64,000 nt of DNA from Rhodobacteraceae bacterium NBU2976 (lineage in GTDB: Bacteria; Pseudomonadota; Alphaproteobacteria; Rhodobacterales; Rhodobacteraceae): the NCBI GenBank assembly GCA_023630215.1, contig JALPRQ010000001.1, forward strand, positions 372,001-436,000. The letters are read 5' to 3'. Below, piece after piece: positions 17,935 through 32,023 of this stretch. Under the pieces are notes generated by a model. It had not been told where the DNA came from and did no database searches. It saw only the letters and a list, made by a program, of their open reading frames with translations. The position numbers and the translations under genes are program-made. How positions within the stretch are numbered: position 1 is the first letter of the stretch; every line of letters starts with the position of its first letter.

Positions 17935-18138
17935 GATCCCCCCTGACTACTGCCTAAAATTGGGGCACCTCCTGAAAACAAAGTCAAGGATTAACGGTAA
18001 CATGTCAGGCGCGCTTGACTCTATGGCTTGAGTTGCGTCAGTTTGACTTACCTAATGAAAAAAACCCAACATCCCCCATGGAAATCTGCTTGAAGCAGTG
18101 CGATTGTCCACTGGAATGTTGCAGACAAATGGTGAGCC

Positions 18139-20568
18139 ATGACCTCCGCCGAGCTAAAAAAAAGCCTTAAAGACTCCATCCTCCACCACCTAACCTATTC
18201 GCTGGGCAAAGATGCCAGCCACGCCACAGTTTACGATTGGCGGATGTCAATCTCGCTGGCGGTGCGCGACCGTATGGTTGACCCGTGGTTCGCCGCTACC
18301 CGCGCAAGCTATGCCGGGGATTACAAGCGGGTATATTATCTGTCGATGGAATTCCTGATTGGGCGTTTGCTGGAAGACGCAGTCATCAATCTGGGACTGG
18401 AAGACGCCGCCGTGCAGGTCTTCAAGGAACTGGGTCAGGATTACGCGACCGTACTGGCCAATGAACCCGACGCGGCGCTGGGGAACGGCGGACTGGGCCG
18501 GCTGGCCGCCTGTTTTCTGGACAGTATGTCCACGCTGGGTTGTCCCGGCATGGGTTATGGCATCCGCTACGAACACGGTCTGTTCCGGCAAAGCTTTGAT
18601 GCAAAAGGTCGCCAGGTAGAAGAGCCAGAAGATTGGTTGCAGCAGGATCATGCCTGGGAATTCGAACGCCCTGAAGCTGCGTTTGAAATCGGCTTTGGCG
18701 GTTGGATCGAAGAAAAGGGAAGAGATGTCACCTGGCATCATGGCGAAAGCGTTCTGGCGCAAGCCTTTGACACGCCAACCATCGGCTGGAAAGGCAAATG
18801 GGCAAATACATTGCGCCTGTGGGGGGCATTCCCAACGAAACGTTTCGACCTTGCCAGCTTTAACCGCGGCGATTATGTCGCCGCCGCTGCGCCCGAAGAA
18901 ACCGCGCGTGCGATCAGCCGCGTGCTTTACCCCGATGACACAACCGAGGCTGGCAAAGAACTGCGGCTGAAGCAGGAATATTTCTTCACCGCCGCTTCGC
19001 TGCGCGATCTGATCCGCCGTTTTGAATCCGATCACAAAGATTTCCGACACCTGCCGAACAAAGTTGCGATCCAGCTGAATGATACCCATCCCGCCATAGC
19101 CGGCCCTGAAATGGTGCGGATACTGCATGACAAATACAATATGGACTTTGCAGATGCCGTTGCGACCACGCGTGGCTGTCTGTCCTATACGAACCACACC
19201 CTGCTACCCGAAGCGTTAGAGCGTTGGTCGATGGAACTGATGGGCCGCCTGCTGCCGCGCCATTTGCAGATAATCGAGCGGATCGACGATCTGGATGCGA
19301 AGGCAAATCCGAAGCGCAAAACGTCCATACTGGAACATGGAAATGTGAAGATGGGCGAACTGTCCTTCATCATGGCGCACAAAGTGAATGGGGTGTCGGC
19401 GCTGCATACCGAATTGATGAAAGAAACCGTATTCAAGGATCTACACCAACAGCATCCGAACCGTATTGTGAACGAAACCAACGGCGTTACGCCGCGCCGC
19501 TGGCTGCTGTCCTGTAACCCGCGTTTGTCGGGGCTCGTGACCTCGAAAATTGGCGAGGGATGGGTGGATGATCTAGAACAGCTAAAAGGGTTGGAAGTGC
19601 ATTTCGGCGATACGGGATTCCTTGATGATTTCGCCAAGGTGAAACGAGAAAACAAGGTTGATCTGTCCAACTGGCTGTCTGAAACGTTGGATTTGTCGAT
19701 TGATCCTGACGCGATGTTCGACGTGCAGATCAAACGTATCCACGAATATAAGCGCCAGCATCTCAATATCTTGGAAACCATCGCGTTGTGGCAGGAAATC
19801 CGGGACAACCCGAATGGCGACTGGACACCGCGTGTGAAGATATTTGGTGGCAAAGCCGCCCCGGGCTACGCTTTCGCGAAAGAGATTATTCATCTGATTA
19901 ACTCTGTCGCGAATTTTGTGAATAACGACCCGGTTACGAACAAATTCCTGAAGGTGGTTTACGTCCCGAATTATAACGTGACGGTTGCGGAAAGGTTGAT
20001 CCCTGCTGCGGACCTGTCGGAACAGATTTCCACCGCAGGCAAGGAAGCTTCTGGCACCGGCAACATGAAATTTGCTTTAAACGGTGCGCTGACGATTGGC
20101 ACACTTGATGGGGCCAATGTCGAAATCCGCGAACATGTTGGGGCAGAAAATTTCTTCCTGTTTGGCATGACTGCTGAAGAAGTGGTGGAACGCCGGAAGG
20201 TGCAGGCGCACGCTGCGTTGGCAATGGCATCCGATGGCCATTTGGCACGCGCCGTTGCGATGATTGGTTCGCCCTTATTCAGCCCGGATGATCCTGCGGC
20301 CTTCCGGGGGATCGCGGAAAACATCTCGGGTCCGGATTATTTCCTCGTTGCGTCGGATTTCACCGATTATTGGAAAGCACAGCGGGATATTGATGTGGCT
20401 TATAAGGATCCACGAAAATGGATGACGATGGCAGCGCATAATACTTCACGTTCAGGTTGGTTCTCGTCAGACCGCACAATCCGTGGTTATATGCAGGATA
20501 TCTGGAACGCCCGTTCGGTATCGACAGGGCCGGAGCTGGTCGGGCAGTCCTACGCGAAAGGAGCGTAA
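18139..20568 (+). CDS. glgP: Glycogen phosphorylase
   Basis: Releases glucose 1-phosphate from glycogen, cytoplasmic, PLP-dependent. 809 residues, normal length. Seen: the GlgP landmarks GNGGLGRLAACFLDS and LGCPGMGYGIRYEHGLF, and the PLP-lysine region EASGTGNMKFALNGA near the C-terminus. First gene of a seven-gene plus-strand glycogen operon that continues 4 nt further with glgB. The 204-nt region before it (17935-18138) holds TTGACT- and TTGAGT-like elements but no convincing promoter pair, and no inverted repeat worth recording. Confidence 0.97.
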   Translation: MTSAELKKSLKDSILHHLTYSLGKDASHATVYDWRMSISLAVRDRMVDPWFAATRASYAGDYKRVYYLSMEFLIGRLLEDAVINLGLEDAAVQVFKELGQDYATVLANEPDAALGNGGLGRLAACFLDSMSTLGCPGMGYGIRYEHGLFRQSFDAKGRQVEEPEDWLQQDHAWEFERPEAAFEIGFGGWIEEKGRDVTWHHGESVLAQAFDTPTIGWKGKWANTLRLWGAFPTKRFDLASFNRGDYVAAAAPEETARAISRVLYPDDTTEAGKELRLKQEYFFTAASLRDLIRRFESDHKDFRHLPNKVAIQLNDTHPAIAGPEMVRILHDKYNMDFADAVATTRGCLSYTNHTLLPEALERWSMELMGRLLPRHLQIIERIDDLDAKANPKRKTSILEHGNVKMGELSFIMAHKVNGVSALHTELMKETVFKDLHQQHPNRIVNETNGVTPRRWLLSCNPRLSGLVTSKIGEGWVDDLEQLKGLEVHFGDTGFLDDFAKVKRENKVDLSNWLSETLDLSIDPDAMFDVQIKRIHEYKRQHLNILETIALWQEIRDNPNGDWTPRVKIFGGKAAPGYAFAKEIIHLINSVANFVNNDPVTNKFLKVVYVPNYNVTVAERLIPAADLSEQISTAGKEASGTGNMKFALNGALTIGTLDGANVEIREHVGAENFFLFGMTAEEVVERRKVQAHAALAMASDGHLARAVAMIGSPLFSPDDPAAFRGIAENISGPDYFLVASDFTDYWKAQRDIDVAYKDPRKWMTMAAHNTSRSGWFSSDRTIRGYMQDIWNARSVSTGPELVGQSYAKGA

Positions 20569-20572
20569 CCGA

Positions 20573-22801
20573 ATGTCAAAACCCCCCATGGTCGCTGACC
20601 ATATCGACCCGCATATCGCCCAGCGACTGCAGGAGGGGAGTTTTGATGATCCGTTTGCCATTCTTGGGCCACACAAGGTGGGGCGGGCCACATGGGTAAC
20701 GGCGCTCGATCCCGGGGCGCGGTCGATGAATGCGGTGATCGGGTCGAAAACCTATCCGCTTGCTCCAGTGCCCAGTGCGCCATCGCTGTTTTCCGGCAAA
20801 GTTCCCGCAGGAAAGGCATATCGCCTGCAAGGGTCGGACGGGGCGGCCACATGGGACTATGACGATGCGTATCGTTTTGGCCCGGTGCTGGGCGAGATGG
20901 ATGAATATCTGCTGGGCGAAGGGACACACCTGCGTGTCTGGCAGGCGCTTGGTGCGCATGTGATGACGCATGAAAGTGTCGCGGGCACGAATTTCGCGGT
21001 CTGGGCGCCGAATGCACGGCGAGTTTCTGTGGTTGGCGATTTCAACGCCTGGGACGGTCGGCGGCACGTGATGCGGCGGCGCGGGGCATCTGGCATATGG
21101 GAAATTTTCATCCCCGGTGTCGGTGAGGGTGCCACCTATAAATACGAACTGGTTGGTAGGGATGGCGGCCTACTGCCACAAAAGGCTGATCCGGTTGGCT
21201 TTGGCGCGCAGCACCCACCGCAAACCGCCAGCGTCGTGCGCGATATTTCTGGCTATGGATGGCGCGACAAGAAATGGATGAGCGCGCGCGAGGCGAAAAA
21301 CAATCGCGAAGCCCCGATTTCGATTTACGAGGTCCATTTGGGGTCATGGCGGCGCAAATATGACGAGGGCGGGCGTCCGCTGTCCTATAAAGAAGCCGCC
21401 AAGGAGCTGGTCAATTACGTTGCTGATATGGGTTTCACCCATATCGAGCTGATGCCGATTTCCGAATTCCCGTTCGACGGATCATGGGGCTATCAGCCCG
21501 TTGGCATGTATGCCCCGACAATCCGATTCGGTCCGCCGCACGAATTCCGTGATTTGGTTGATGCCGCACATGCCAAGGGGATCGGCGTTCTTACCGACTG
21601 GGTCCCCGCGCATTTCCCAACCGACCCGCATGGCCTTGCGATGTTTGACGGCACACATCTTTACGAACATTCCGACCCGCGCGAAGGATTCCATCATGAC
21701 TGGAACACACTGATCTATAATTTCGGCAGGAACGAGGTGGCGAATTTCCTGATTTCCAACGCGCTTTACTGGCTGGAAGAATATCATCTGGACGGGCTGC
21801 GGGTGGATGCCGTCGCCTCGATGCTTTATCGTGATTATTCCCGAAAGGATGGCGAATGGGTCCCCAACGTCCATGGGGGTCGCGAAAATCTAGAGGCGAT
21901 CAGCCTGATCCAGCGTCTAAACACGATCACCTATGGCGAGGTGCCGGGGATCATGACGGCGGCTGAAGAATCCACCAGCTTTCCGGCGGTGTCGCGGCCT
22001 GTGGATGGCGGGGGGCTGGGTTTTGGGTTCAAATGGAATATGGGCTGGATGAATGACACGCTCAGCTACATCCAGAACGAACCGATCCACCGGAAATATC
22101 ACCACCACCAGATGACCTTCGGGCTGCATTACGCATTCTCGGAAAACTTTATCCTGCCCATCAGCCATGACGAGGTTGTGCATGGCAAAGGATCGATGCT
22201 GCAAAAAATGCCTGGGAATGAGTGGGAGAAATTCGCAAACTTGCGTGCCTATTACGGGTTCATGTGGGGGCATCCGGGTAAGAAACTGTTGTTCATGGGA
22301 TGCGAGATCGCGCAAGGCCATGAATGGAAACATGATGAACAGATCGCGTGGGATCTGCTGCAATTCCCCTATCATCAGGGCGTGCAGAACCTGATACGTG
22401 ATCTTAATAAAATCTACGCGGAAACGCCGTCGCTTCATCGCTATGATTGCGAGGAACGCGGTTTCCAGTGGATTGAACTGAACGATGCCGAAAACTCGAT
22501 TTTCGCATGGATACGGCGCGGGGAGGAAAACGATGCGCCGGTCGTGGTGGTCTGCAACTTCACCCCCGTCGAACGCCGTTGGAAATGCGGTTTTCCGAAG
22601 GCTGGGAGTTGGGAGGAGGTCATCAATTCCGACGCCGAAATTTATGGCGGGGGGAATCGCGGAAACTTTGGTAAGATCAATGCGTTGGACGAATCCTATA
22701 TGGGACAGCCAGCCGCAGCAGACGTGACATTGCCGCCCTTATCGACGGTGATGTTTCGCCTGAATAAACGGGAGGAAAAAAATGCCAAGAAGACAAACTA
22801 G
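20573..22801 (+). CDS. glgB: 1,4-alpha-glucan branching enzyme
   Basis: GH13 enzyme that makes alpha-1,6 branches in glycogen. 742 residues: an N-terminal GlgB domain, a CBM48 module ([19 protein letters not shown] near residue 135) and the catalytic barrel with [10 protein letters not shown] (nucleophile Asp), TAAEEST (acid/base Glu) and [10 protein letters not shown]. The ATG at 20573 follows GAAAGGAGCG at the end of glgP; an earlier in-frame ATG lies inside glgP and is rejected. It overlaps glgC by 20 nt. Confidence 0.97.
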   Translation: MSKPPMVADHIDPHIAQRLQEGSFDDPFAILGPHKVGRATWVTALDPGARSMNAVIGSKTYPLAPVPSAPSLFSGKVPAGKAYRLQGSDGAATWDYDDAYRFGPVLGEMDEYLLGEGTHLRVWQALGAHVMTHESVAGTNFAVWAPNARRVSVVGDFNAWDGRRHVMRRRGASGIWEIFIPGVGEGATYKYELVGRDGGLLPQKADPVGFGAQHPPQTASVVRDISGYGWRDKKWMSAREAKNNREAPISIYEVHLGSWRRKYDEGGRPLSYKEAAKELVNYVADMGFTHIELMPISEFPFDGSWGYQPVGMYAPTIRFGPPHEFRDLVDAAHAKGIGVLTDWVPAHFPTDPHGLAMFDGTHLYEHSDPREGFHHDWNTLIYNFGRNEVANFLISNALYWLEEYHLDGLRVDAVASMLYRDYSRKDGEWVPNVHGGRENLEAISLIQRLNTITYGEVPGIMTAAEESTSFPAVSRPVDGGGLGFGFKWNMGWMNDTLSYIQNEPIHRKYHHHQMTFGLHYAFSENFILPISHDEVVHGKGSMLQKMPGNEWEKFANLRAYYGFMWGHPGKKLLFMGCEIAQGHEWKHDEQIAWDLLQFPYHQGVQNLIRDLNKIYAETPSLHRYDCEERGFQWIELNDAENSIFAWIRRGEENDAPVVVVCNFTPVERRWKCGFPKAGSWEEVINSDAEIYGGGNRGNFGKINALDESYMGQPAAADVTLPPLSTVMFRLNKREEKNAKKTN

Positions 22802-24047
22802 GTTAGCGCGCCGAACGGTCGCTTTTGTTCTTGCTGGTGGCCGGGGAAGCCGCTTGAAAGAACTGACCGACACCCGCGCCAAGCCCGCCGTATATTTTGG
22901 CGGTAAGAAGCGGATTATCGATTTCGCTCTGTCTAACGCCTATAATTCCGGCATCACCAAAATGGCGCTGGCGACGCAGTATAAAGCCCATTCCCTGATC
23001 CGGCATTGCCAACGCGGCTGGAACTTTTTCCGAGCCGAGCGGGGGGAATATCTGGATATCCTGCCCGCCTCGCAGCGCGTGGCGGAAAATAAATGGTATT
23101 TGGGGACCGCCGATGCGGTGACGCAGAATATCGACATTATCGACAGTTACGGGATTGAATATATCCTGATCCTTGCGGGCGATCACATCTACAAGATGGA
23201 TTACGAGATCATGATCCGTCAGCATGTGGAAACGAACGCCGACGTGACCGTGGGTTGCCTGACCGTGCCACGGATGGAGGCGACGGCCTTTGGTGTGATG
23301 GATGTTGACAAAAACGGCCAGATCACCCGGTTTCTGGAAAAACCCGCCGATCCGCCGGGCACACCGGACGATCCCAATGTCGCATTGGCCTCGATGGGAA
23401 TTTATGTGTTCCGCTGGGATTATTTGCGCGAATTGCTGGTCCGGGATGAGGGTGACGAGATGTCGAAACATGATTTCGGCGGCGATATCATCCCTTATGT
23501 GGTGGAAAACGGCAAAGCCATGGCGCATCGGTTTGATGATAGCTGCGTGAAGATGAACGAGGAAGCCGAGAGCTATTGGCGCGATGTTGGCACAATTGAC
23601 GCCTTCTGGGCCGCAAATATCGACATGACCAAATTTGTACCCGAGCTGGACCTGTGGGACCCTGATTGGCCGATCTGGACCTACTCGGTATCTGATCCGC
23701 CCGCCAAATTCATCCATGATGCCCCGGATCGTCGCGGGGTGGCCTTGTCCTCGATGGTGTCGGGCGGTTGTATCATATCAGGAACCGAGGTCAGGAACTC
23801 GATCCTATTCAGTGGAGTTCACACAAATTCCTATGCTTCACTTGACCACGCGGTCGTACTGCCCGGTGTGGTGGTGGAACGAAGAGCACAATTGAAGAAT
23901 GTGGTGATCGACGCCGGGGTTATCATTCCGAACGGATTGGTGGTCGGCGAGGATCCCGAGGAGGACGCGAAATGGTTCCGCGTCACCGAAGGCGGCGTTA
24001 CCCTGATCACCCAACCCATGCTGGATCGGAGAGCTGCCTCCCTATGA
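22782..24047 (+). CDS. glgC: Glucose-1-phosphate adenylyltransferase (ADP-glucose pyrophosphorylase)
   Basis: Makes ADP-glucose from glucose 1-phosphate and ATP, the committed step of glycogen synthesis. 421 residues. Seen: nucleotidyltransferase motif [20 protein letters not shown] at residues 18-37, the substrate motif FLEKPADPP, and a C-terminal left-handed beta-helix. The start at 22782 follows GGGAGG and lies inside the last 20 nt of glgB, implying coupling. From knowledge of Rhodobacter enzymes it is probably allosteric (fructose 6-phosphate), which sequence alone does not show. Confidence 0.97.
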   Translation: MPRRQTRLARRTVAFVLAGGRGSRLKELTDTRAKPAVYFGGKKRIIDFALSNAYNSGITKMALATQYKAHSLIRHCQRGWNFFRAERGEYLDILPASQRVAENKWYLGTADAVTQNIDIIDSYGIEYILILAGDHIYKMDYEIMIRQHVETNADVTVGCLTVPRMEATAFGVMDVDKNGQITRFLEKPADPPGTPDDPNVALASMGIYVFRWDYLRELLVRDEGDEMSKHDFGGDIIPYVVENGKAMAHRFDDSCVKMNEEAESYWRDVGTIDAFWAANIDMTKFVPELDLWDPDWPIWTYSVSDPPAKFIHDAPDRRGVALSSMVSGGCIISGTEVRNSILFSGVHTNSYASLDHAVVLPGVVVERRAQLKNVVIDAGVIIPNGLVVGEDPEEDAKWFRVTEGGVTLITQPMLDRRAASL

Positions 24048-25477
24048 TCAATGTTCTGTCCGTCGCGTCCGAATGCGCCCCGCTGGTGAAAACTGGTGGA
24101 CTGGCGGACGTGGTGGGAGCATTGCCGGGGGCGTTGAAAAAGCAGGGTGTCAGCGTGCGAACGATCCTGCCGGGCTATCCGGCGGTGATGGCGGCGCTAA
24201 AGCGTCCGAAAAAACTGCTGTCGCGGCGCAAACTGTTTGGCGGGCCGATGGAATTGCTGGCGGCCAAAGTCGCCGGGCTGGACCTGCAGGTGGTTGACGC
24301 CCCACATCTCTATGACCGAGAAGGGAATATCTACCTTGGCCCCAACGGTTACGACTGGCCCGACAATCCGGCGCGTTTTGCTATGCTATGCTGGGTTGCG
24401 GCGATGGTGGCGAAGTCGGGGGCGGATGGCTGGCGACCGGATGTGGTGCATATGCATGACTGGCAGGCCGGGCTGACACCGATCTATATGCAGGTGCAGA
24501 AGGTTGCGAAAAAGGTCGGCACCGTGATGACCGTCCACAATATCGCCTTCCACGGACTGGCCCCGGCAAGTCAGCTGAACGATTTGATGATCCCCTCCAG
24601 TTATTACACCTCCGAAGGAATTGAGTTTTGGGGTCAGCTATCCGCCCTAAAGGCGGGGTTGGTTTACGCTGATAAGCTTACCACCGTCAGCCCAACCTAT
24701 GCGCTGGAACTGATGACACCGGATTTTGGCATGGGTCTGGACGGGGTGCTGCGGGCGCGAAATGCCGACCTGACCGGGATCGTGAACGGGATTGATACGG
24801 GGGTTTGGAACCCAACCAATGATCCCGCAATTCATCCCTATAAAACCCCGGCGGGAAAGGCGAAGAACAAGGCGGATATCTTGCAAAAATTCGGCCTTGA
24901 TGAATCCTATGGCCCGCTCTGCGTCGTTGTATCCCGGCTGACCCATCAGAAAGGTCTGAACATGCTGTTGCAGGCCTTGCCCGTCCTGACCGCGCGCGGT
25001 GGGCAAGTGGCGTTGCTGGGGTCGGGTGACAGCGATCTGGAACGCGCCTGGATGACCGAGGCAAAGCACAACCCCGCCGTCGGCGTTCATATCGGCTATG
25101 ACGAAGCCTTGTCCCACAAGATCATCGCGGGAGGAGACGCGATTCTTGTGCCCTCACGGTTCGAACCGTGTGGATTAACGCAACTTTATGGGCTGCGTTA
25201 CGGGACGATTCCTCTGGTGGCAATGACCGGGGGGCTGACGGATACGGTGATCAATGCCAGCCCCGCTGGGCTGTCAGCAGGGGTCGCAAATGGTATCCAA
25301 TTCCTGCCTGTGACGACGGATTCGCTCGCCACGGCGCTTGATCACCTTTGTGATCTTTACGAGGATAAGAAAATCTGGGCCATGCTCCAGAAAAACGCAA
25401 TGAAACAACCGGTCGGATGGGAGGAGTCCACCCGCCAGTATATGGCGCTTTATCAGAAAGTGACCAACGCCAAATGA
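24044..25477 (+). CDS. glgA: Glycogen synthase (ADP-glucose)
   Basis: Extends alpha-1,4-glucan using ADP-glucose (GT5). 477 residues, normal length. Seen: the N-terminal ADP-glucose-binding motif [13 protein letters not shown] (residues 17-29), the two-domain GT-B layout, and the C-terminal block [18 protein letters not shown] containing the catalytic Glu. The ATG overlaps the glgC stop (ATGA). A longer frame reading back into glgC is a shadow. Confidence 0.97.
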   Translation: MINVLSVASECAPLVKTGGLADVVGALPGALKKQGVSVRTILPGYPAVMAALKRPKKLLSRRKLFGGPMELLAAKVAGLDLQVVDAPHLYDREGNIYLGPNGYDWPDNPARFAMLCWVAAMVAKSGADGWRPDVVHMHDWQAGLTPIYMQVQKVAKKVGTVMTVHNIAFHGLAPASQLNDLMIPSSYYTSEGIEFWGQLSALKAGLVYADKLTTVSPTYALELMTPDFGMGLDGVLRARNADLTGIVNGIDTGVWNPTNDPAIHPYKTPAGKAKNKADILQKFGLDESYGPLCVVVSRLTHQKGLNMLLQALPVLTARGGQVALLGSGDSDLERAWMTEAKHNPAVGVHIGYDEALSHKIIAGGDAILVPSRFEPCGLTQLYGLRYGTIPLVAMTGGLTDTVINASPAGLSAGVANGIQFLPVTTDSLATALDHLCDLYEDKKIWAMLQKNAMKQPVGWEESTRQYMALYQKVTNAK

Positions 25478-27558
25478 TGCAATCCTACAAGGTGACCGAA
25501 GGCCGCCCTGACCCGCTCGGCGCGATCCTTGATGAAGAGGGCGTGAACTTCGCCATATTCTCGGAAAACGCCAGCCGCATGACGCTCTGCCTGTTCTCCG
25601 ATGACGGCGAGGAACAGTTGCTGATTGATATGCCGGAACGCGAGGGGTTTATCTGGCACTGCCATGTATCCGGTGTCAGCGCAGGGCAGAAATATGGCTA
25701 CCGCGCCCATGGACCCTATCGCCCGGACGAAGGACACCGGTTCAACCCGCACAAACTTCTGATGGATCCCTACGCCAAGAAGCTGACGGGGCATCCGATC
25801 TGGAACCCTGCATTGATGTCCTATGAGGTCGGGACAAAACGCGCAGACCTGACCTATTCCACGCTGGACAGTGCGCCATTCATGCCGCGATCCGTCGTGG
25901 TCGACCCGACATTTGACTGGGGCGACGACCGCCCACCCCGGACGCGGCGGATCAACTCGGTCTATTACGAGGCGCATACCAAGGGTTTGACCATGCTACA
26001 CCCGACCGCGGCGCCCAAGGGCTACTTTGGTGGTGTCGCCTCGGACCCGATGCTGGATTATTACACAGACCTTGGGATCACAGCGGTGGAGCTGCTTCCG
26101 GTCCATGCGTTTATCAATGACCAGTTTCTGGTGGACAAGGGACTGACCAATTACTGGGGCTACCAGTCCGTCGGCTTCTTTGCCCCTGACCCGCGCTATA
26201 TGGAACGCGGTGATATCGCGGAATTTCAGGGCATGGTTAAACGTCTCCATTCCGTGGGGATCGAGGTGATCCTCGACGTGGTTTATAACCACACCGGCGA
26301 AGGTGGAGAGCTGGGACCGACCCTGTCGTTCAAGGGGTTAGACAACGCCAGTTATTACCGTCTTGCCAAGGACAAGCGGTATTACATCAACGACACCGGC
26401 ACCGGGAACACGATCAATATGGACCACCCGATGGTGGTGCGGATGATCATGGACAGCTTGCGCTATTGGGTCGAGGTCATGCATGTGGACGGCTTCCGAT
26501 TTGACCTGTGTGCCACGCTAGGTCGTCGGGCCAGCGGCTTTGATACCAATTCCGCCTTCTTTACCGCCATCAAACAGGACCCGGTGCTGAAAAAAGTGAA
26601 ACTGATTGCCGAACCATGGGACATCGGCCCCGGCGGTTATCAGCTCGGCGCGTTTCCTGTGCCGTTTCAGGAATGGAACGACAAGTTTCGCGATGGAATA
26701 CGGCGGTTCTGGCGCGGTGACCCGGGACGCGTGCCGGATCTTGCGGACCGTCTGACCGGATCAGCGCTGCAGTTCGATCATTCCGACCGGGCCGCGACAA
26801 GTTCGGTGAATTTTGTCACCGCGCATGACGGGTACACGCTGGAAGACACTGTCAGCTATATCCACAAGCATAATCTTGCGAATGGCGAGAATAATATGGA
26901 CGGCCATAACGAGAATTATTCGGCCAATTTCGGCATCGAAGGCCCCTCCAAAGATCCCGCTGTTCAGGTTGCCCGGGCCCGACGCAAACGCAATATCATG
27001 GCGACGCTCTTGTTGTCTCAAGGGACGCCGATGATCCTTGCGGGGGACGAGTTTGGCAATTCTCAGGGCGGCAATAACAACGCCTATTGTCAGGATAATG
27101 AAATCAGTTGGCTGAACTGGACGGATCGCGACGAAACGTTCCACGCTTTTACCAAACATCTGATCGCCTTTCGCAAAAAGCACCCGATCCTGCGCCAACG
27201 AAGGTTTCTACATTCCCGCGAACGCCTGACCGACGGGCGCGAGGATTTGTTCTGGCGCCGCGCCGACGGACAACCAATGACGCAAGCCGATTGGGATGAT
27301 CCGGAACGCAAACATATCGCCGTCGAAATGCGCACCGCGTCCGGCACGCCGGAATATGCGGCAGCCGAATATACGATTTTCATGGTGTTTAATGCGGGAC
27401 CGGCGCTTAGCGTCGTGATCCCCATGCTGCCCTCAGATCGACATTGGGAAAAACAGATCGACACGTCAGTCAACTTCCTCGATCCTGTTACAGTCAATGG
27501 TCCGACATTTATGGTGGACCCAGACACGATCACTGTCCTCGTCTCGGTGAAATCATGA
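25474..27558 (+). CDS. glgX: Glycogen debranching enzyme
   Basis: GH13 isoamylase-type enzyme that hydrolyses alpha-1,6 branches of phosphorylase-limited glycogen. 694 residues: N-terminal CBM48-like module (GVNFAIFSENASRM), then the catalytic barrel with VVYNHTGEGG, GFRFDLCATL (nucleophile Asp), LIAEPWDIG (acid/base Glu) and FVTAHDGYTL. The start ATGATG overlaps the glgA stop, and its own stop overlaps malQ. Confidence 0.96.
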   Translation: MMQSYKVTEGRPDPLGAILDEEGVNFAIFSENASRMTLCLFSDDGEEQLLIDMPEREGFIWHCHVSGVSAGQKYGYRAHGPYRPDEGHRFNPHKLLMDPYAKKLTGHPIWNPALMSYEVGTKRADLTYSTLDSAPFMPRSVVVDPTFDWGDDRPPRTRRINSVYYEAHTKGLTMLHPTAAPKGYFGGVASDPMLDYYTDLGITAVELLPVHAFINDQFLVDKGLTNYWGYQSVGFFAPDPRYMERGDIAEFQGMVKRLHSVGIEVILDVVYNHTGEGGELGPTLSFKGLDNASYYRLAKDKRYYINDTGTGNTINMDHPMVVRMIMDSLRYWVEVMHVDGFRFDLCATLGRRASGFDTNSAFFTAIKQDPVLKKVKLIAEPWDIGPGGYQLGAFPVPFQEWNDKFRDGIRRFWRGDPGRVPDLADRLTGSALQFDHSDRAATSSVNFVTAHDGYTLEDTVSYIHKHNLANGENNMDGHNENYSANFGIEGPSKDPAVQVARARRKRNIMATLLLSQGTPMILAGDEFGNSQGGNNNAYCQDNEISWLNWTDRDETFHAFTKHLIAFRKKHPILRQRRFLHSRERLTDGREDLFWRRADGQPMTQADWDDPERKHIAVEMRTASGTPEYAAAEYTIFMVFNAGPALSVVIPMLPSDRHWEKQIDTSVNFLDPVTVNGPTFMVDPDTITVLVSVKS

Positions 27559-29471
27559 GCGGGTTTCAGGAACTCGACGATCTGTGCGCAGCGCTGGATA
27601 TTCAATGGCAGTATCATGATTCTGTCGGTGGCTATCACGAAACCCCGGTTGAAAGCCGTCAGGCGATATTGACGGCGATGGGCTTTCCTGCAGATACGCC
27701 CGAAATCGCAGCGCAATCGCTTGGCCACCTGTATCAAGGGAATGATGGTCGAGTTCTGCCCCATTGGGTGATTGTCGAAGCCGAACAGCAGGCTGATTTC
27801 CCGATTGATGGCAGCTGTGTCTGGCGGATCGAGTTCGAGAACGGCACGCATTTCGAAGGGCGGGCCAATGGGGTGATCTCGCCCGGGATCATCCCTTTGG
27901 GGATACATCGCCTGAGCGTCAATAATCACGATACCACGATCCTTGCCGCCCCACCCACCCTGTCATCACCGCATCGTTGTTGGGGTGTGACCCTACCAAT
28001 CTATGGGTTGCGCACGGCCGAACAAGGCGGGCTTGGCACCTATGACGATCTGCGCAAGGTGGTTGAAGCCTTTGGCCTTCAAGGGGCGTCGTTTGTTGGG
28101 GTTAACCCCATCCATGCCGGGTTCCCCAACCAACCCGACTTCTATAGCCCCTATGCGCCATCCAGCCGTCGCCGCCTGAATGTCAGCCATGTGACACCGT
28201 CCCGCGAACAGGTGCATGATCATGGTGATCTGATTTCGTATGATCAGGCGATCCCCGACCGAATGGCCGCCCTGCGCCGGGATTACGACGCCTTTGTTGC
28301 TGACGGAAAGAACGCCGCGTTCGAAAAGTTTCAGGCCACCGAGGGGGACGCACTGATCCAGTTTGCGACCCATCAGGCATTGTCAGAACAATTCGGGGCC
28401 TTCTGGAAAGACTGGCCAGCAGAATATCAGGATTGCAACAGCCCAGAAACCCAAGCGATTACGCGGTCAAACGAAGATCATCTGCAATTCCATTGCTGGC
28501 TACAATGGCGGGCAGAACAACAGCTCGTGGACATAAACCGCTCCGCAAAAGCGATGGGTATGTCGCACGGGCTTTATCTGGACCTGGCGGTAGGTACACA
28601 CCCTTATGGAGCTGAAACCTGGGCGGAACCGGACATGTTCGCAACGGGGGTGTCTATTGGTTCGCCTCCTGACGCGTTTTCGTCAGAGGGGCAGGTTTGG
28701 GGTCTGGCACCCATGTCGCCCCACGCGCTGGCGCTCAATGGGTTCCGACCCCTTGCAGAGACACTTCGAAAACAACTGAAATTCGCGAAGCTGTTGCGGA
28801 TCGATCATATCCTTGGCTTTTCAAGGTCGTTTTGGGTGCCCGAGGGGGGCATTGGTGCGTATATCGCGATGCCCCGCGACGCGATGCTTGCGGTGATCCG
28901 GATCGAAGCCGCACGCGCTGGCGCGACCATTATCGGCGAGGATTTAGGAAATATCCCCGATGGGCTGCGTGATGAATTGCAGAAATCGGGAATTCTGGGC
29001 TGCCGGGTTGCCATGTTCGAACGGCATTGGGAGGGGGACGGCTCCTTTGTCGCTGCGGACGATTATCCCGATCAGGTGTTGGCATCGTTCGGGACGCATG
29101 ACCTGCCGACTTGGGCCGGATGGCGACAGGGACGCGAAATAGACTGGCGGCAGGACATTGGCGATATTGACGGTGAGACAGCGGTCCAGTCCAAAACTGT
29201 CCGTGCGCGCGAAGTCGGCATGTTCGATTCGATAATCAGCGCCAGTGACGATAGCCCTGACGCGATGCATAGGTTTCTGGGGCGGTCCAGCGCCAACATG
29301 GTGGCACTACAGCTAGAGGATATTCTGGGCCAGACCGAACAACCCAACTTGCCCGGGACCATGTTTGAACATCCTAACTGGTGCCGACGCATCACCATTC
29401 CGGTTGATTCCATCGCCCAAGATACAAGAGTGAAAAAAACTGCTAAGATCATGAGCGATTCCGGACGTTAA
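27555..29471 (+). CDS. malQ: 4-alpha-glucanotransferase (amylomaltase)
   Basis: GH77 disproportionating enzyme that transfers maltodextrin chains, recycling the short glucans released by GlgX and GlgP. 638 residues. Seen: an N-terminal beta-rich extension (about 1-140) as in proteobacterial MalQ, then the barrel with GLRTAEQGGLGTYDDL, KLLRIDHILGF and the acid/base region IIGEDLGNIPD. The ATG lies within the glgX stop (ATGA). Part of the seven-gene operon; pgm starts 10 nt later. Confidence 0.93.
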   Translation: MSGFQELDDLCAALDIQWQYHDSVGGYHETPVESRQAILTAMGFPADTPEIAAQSLGHLYQGNDGRVLPHWVIVEAEQQADFPIDGSCVWRIEFENGTHFEGRANGVISPGIIPLGIHRLSVNNHDTTILAAPPTLSSPHRCWGVTLPIYGLRTAEQGGLGTYDDLRKVVEAFGLQGASFVGVNPIHAGFPNQPDFYSPYAPSSRRRLNVSHVTPSREQVHDHGDLISYDQAIPDRMAALRRDYDAFVADGKNAAFEKFQATEGDALIQFATHQALSEQFGAFWKDWPAEYQDCNSPETQAITRSNEDHLQFHCWLQWRAEQQLVDINRSAKAMGMSHGLYLDLAVGTHPYGAETWAEPDMFATGVSIGSPPDAFSSEGQVWGLAPMSPHALALNGFRPLAETLRKQLKFAKLLRIDHILGFSRSFWVPEGGIGAYIAMPRDAMLAVIRIEAARAGATIIGEDLGNIPDGLRDELQKSGILGCRVAMFERHWEGDGSFVAADDYPDQVLASFGTHDLPTWAGWRQGREIDWRQDIGDIDGETAVQSKTVRAREVGMFDSIISASDDSPDAMHRFLGRSSANMVALQLEDILGQTEQPNLPGTMFEHPNWCRRITIPVDSIAQDTRVKKTAKIMSDSGR

Positions 29472-31989
<2,518 letters not shown>

Positions 31990-32023
31990 GTCTTTCGATA
32001 GCGCGGGGTAGCGGTATGCGCAA

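Noticed and set aside
22803-23717. A 304-codon minus-strand open frame inside glgC
   Set aside because: Antisense shadow of a certain gene, no recognisable domain.
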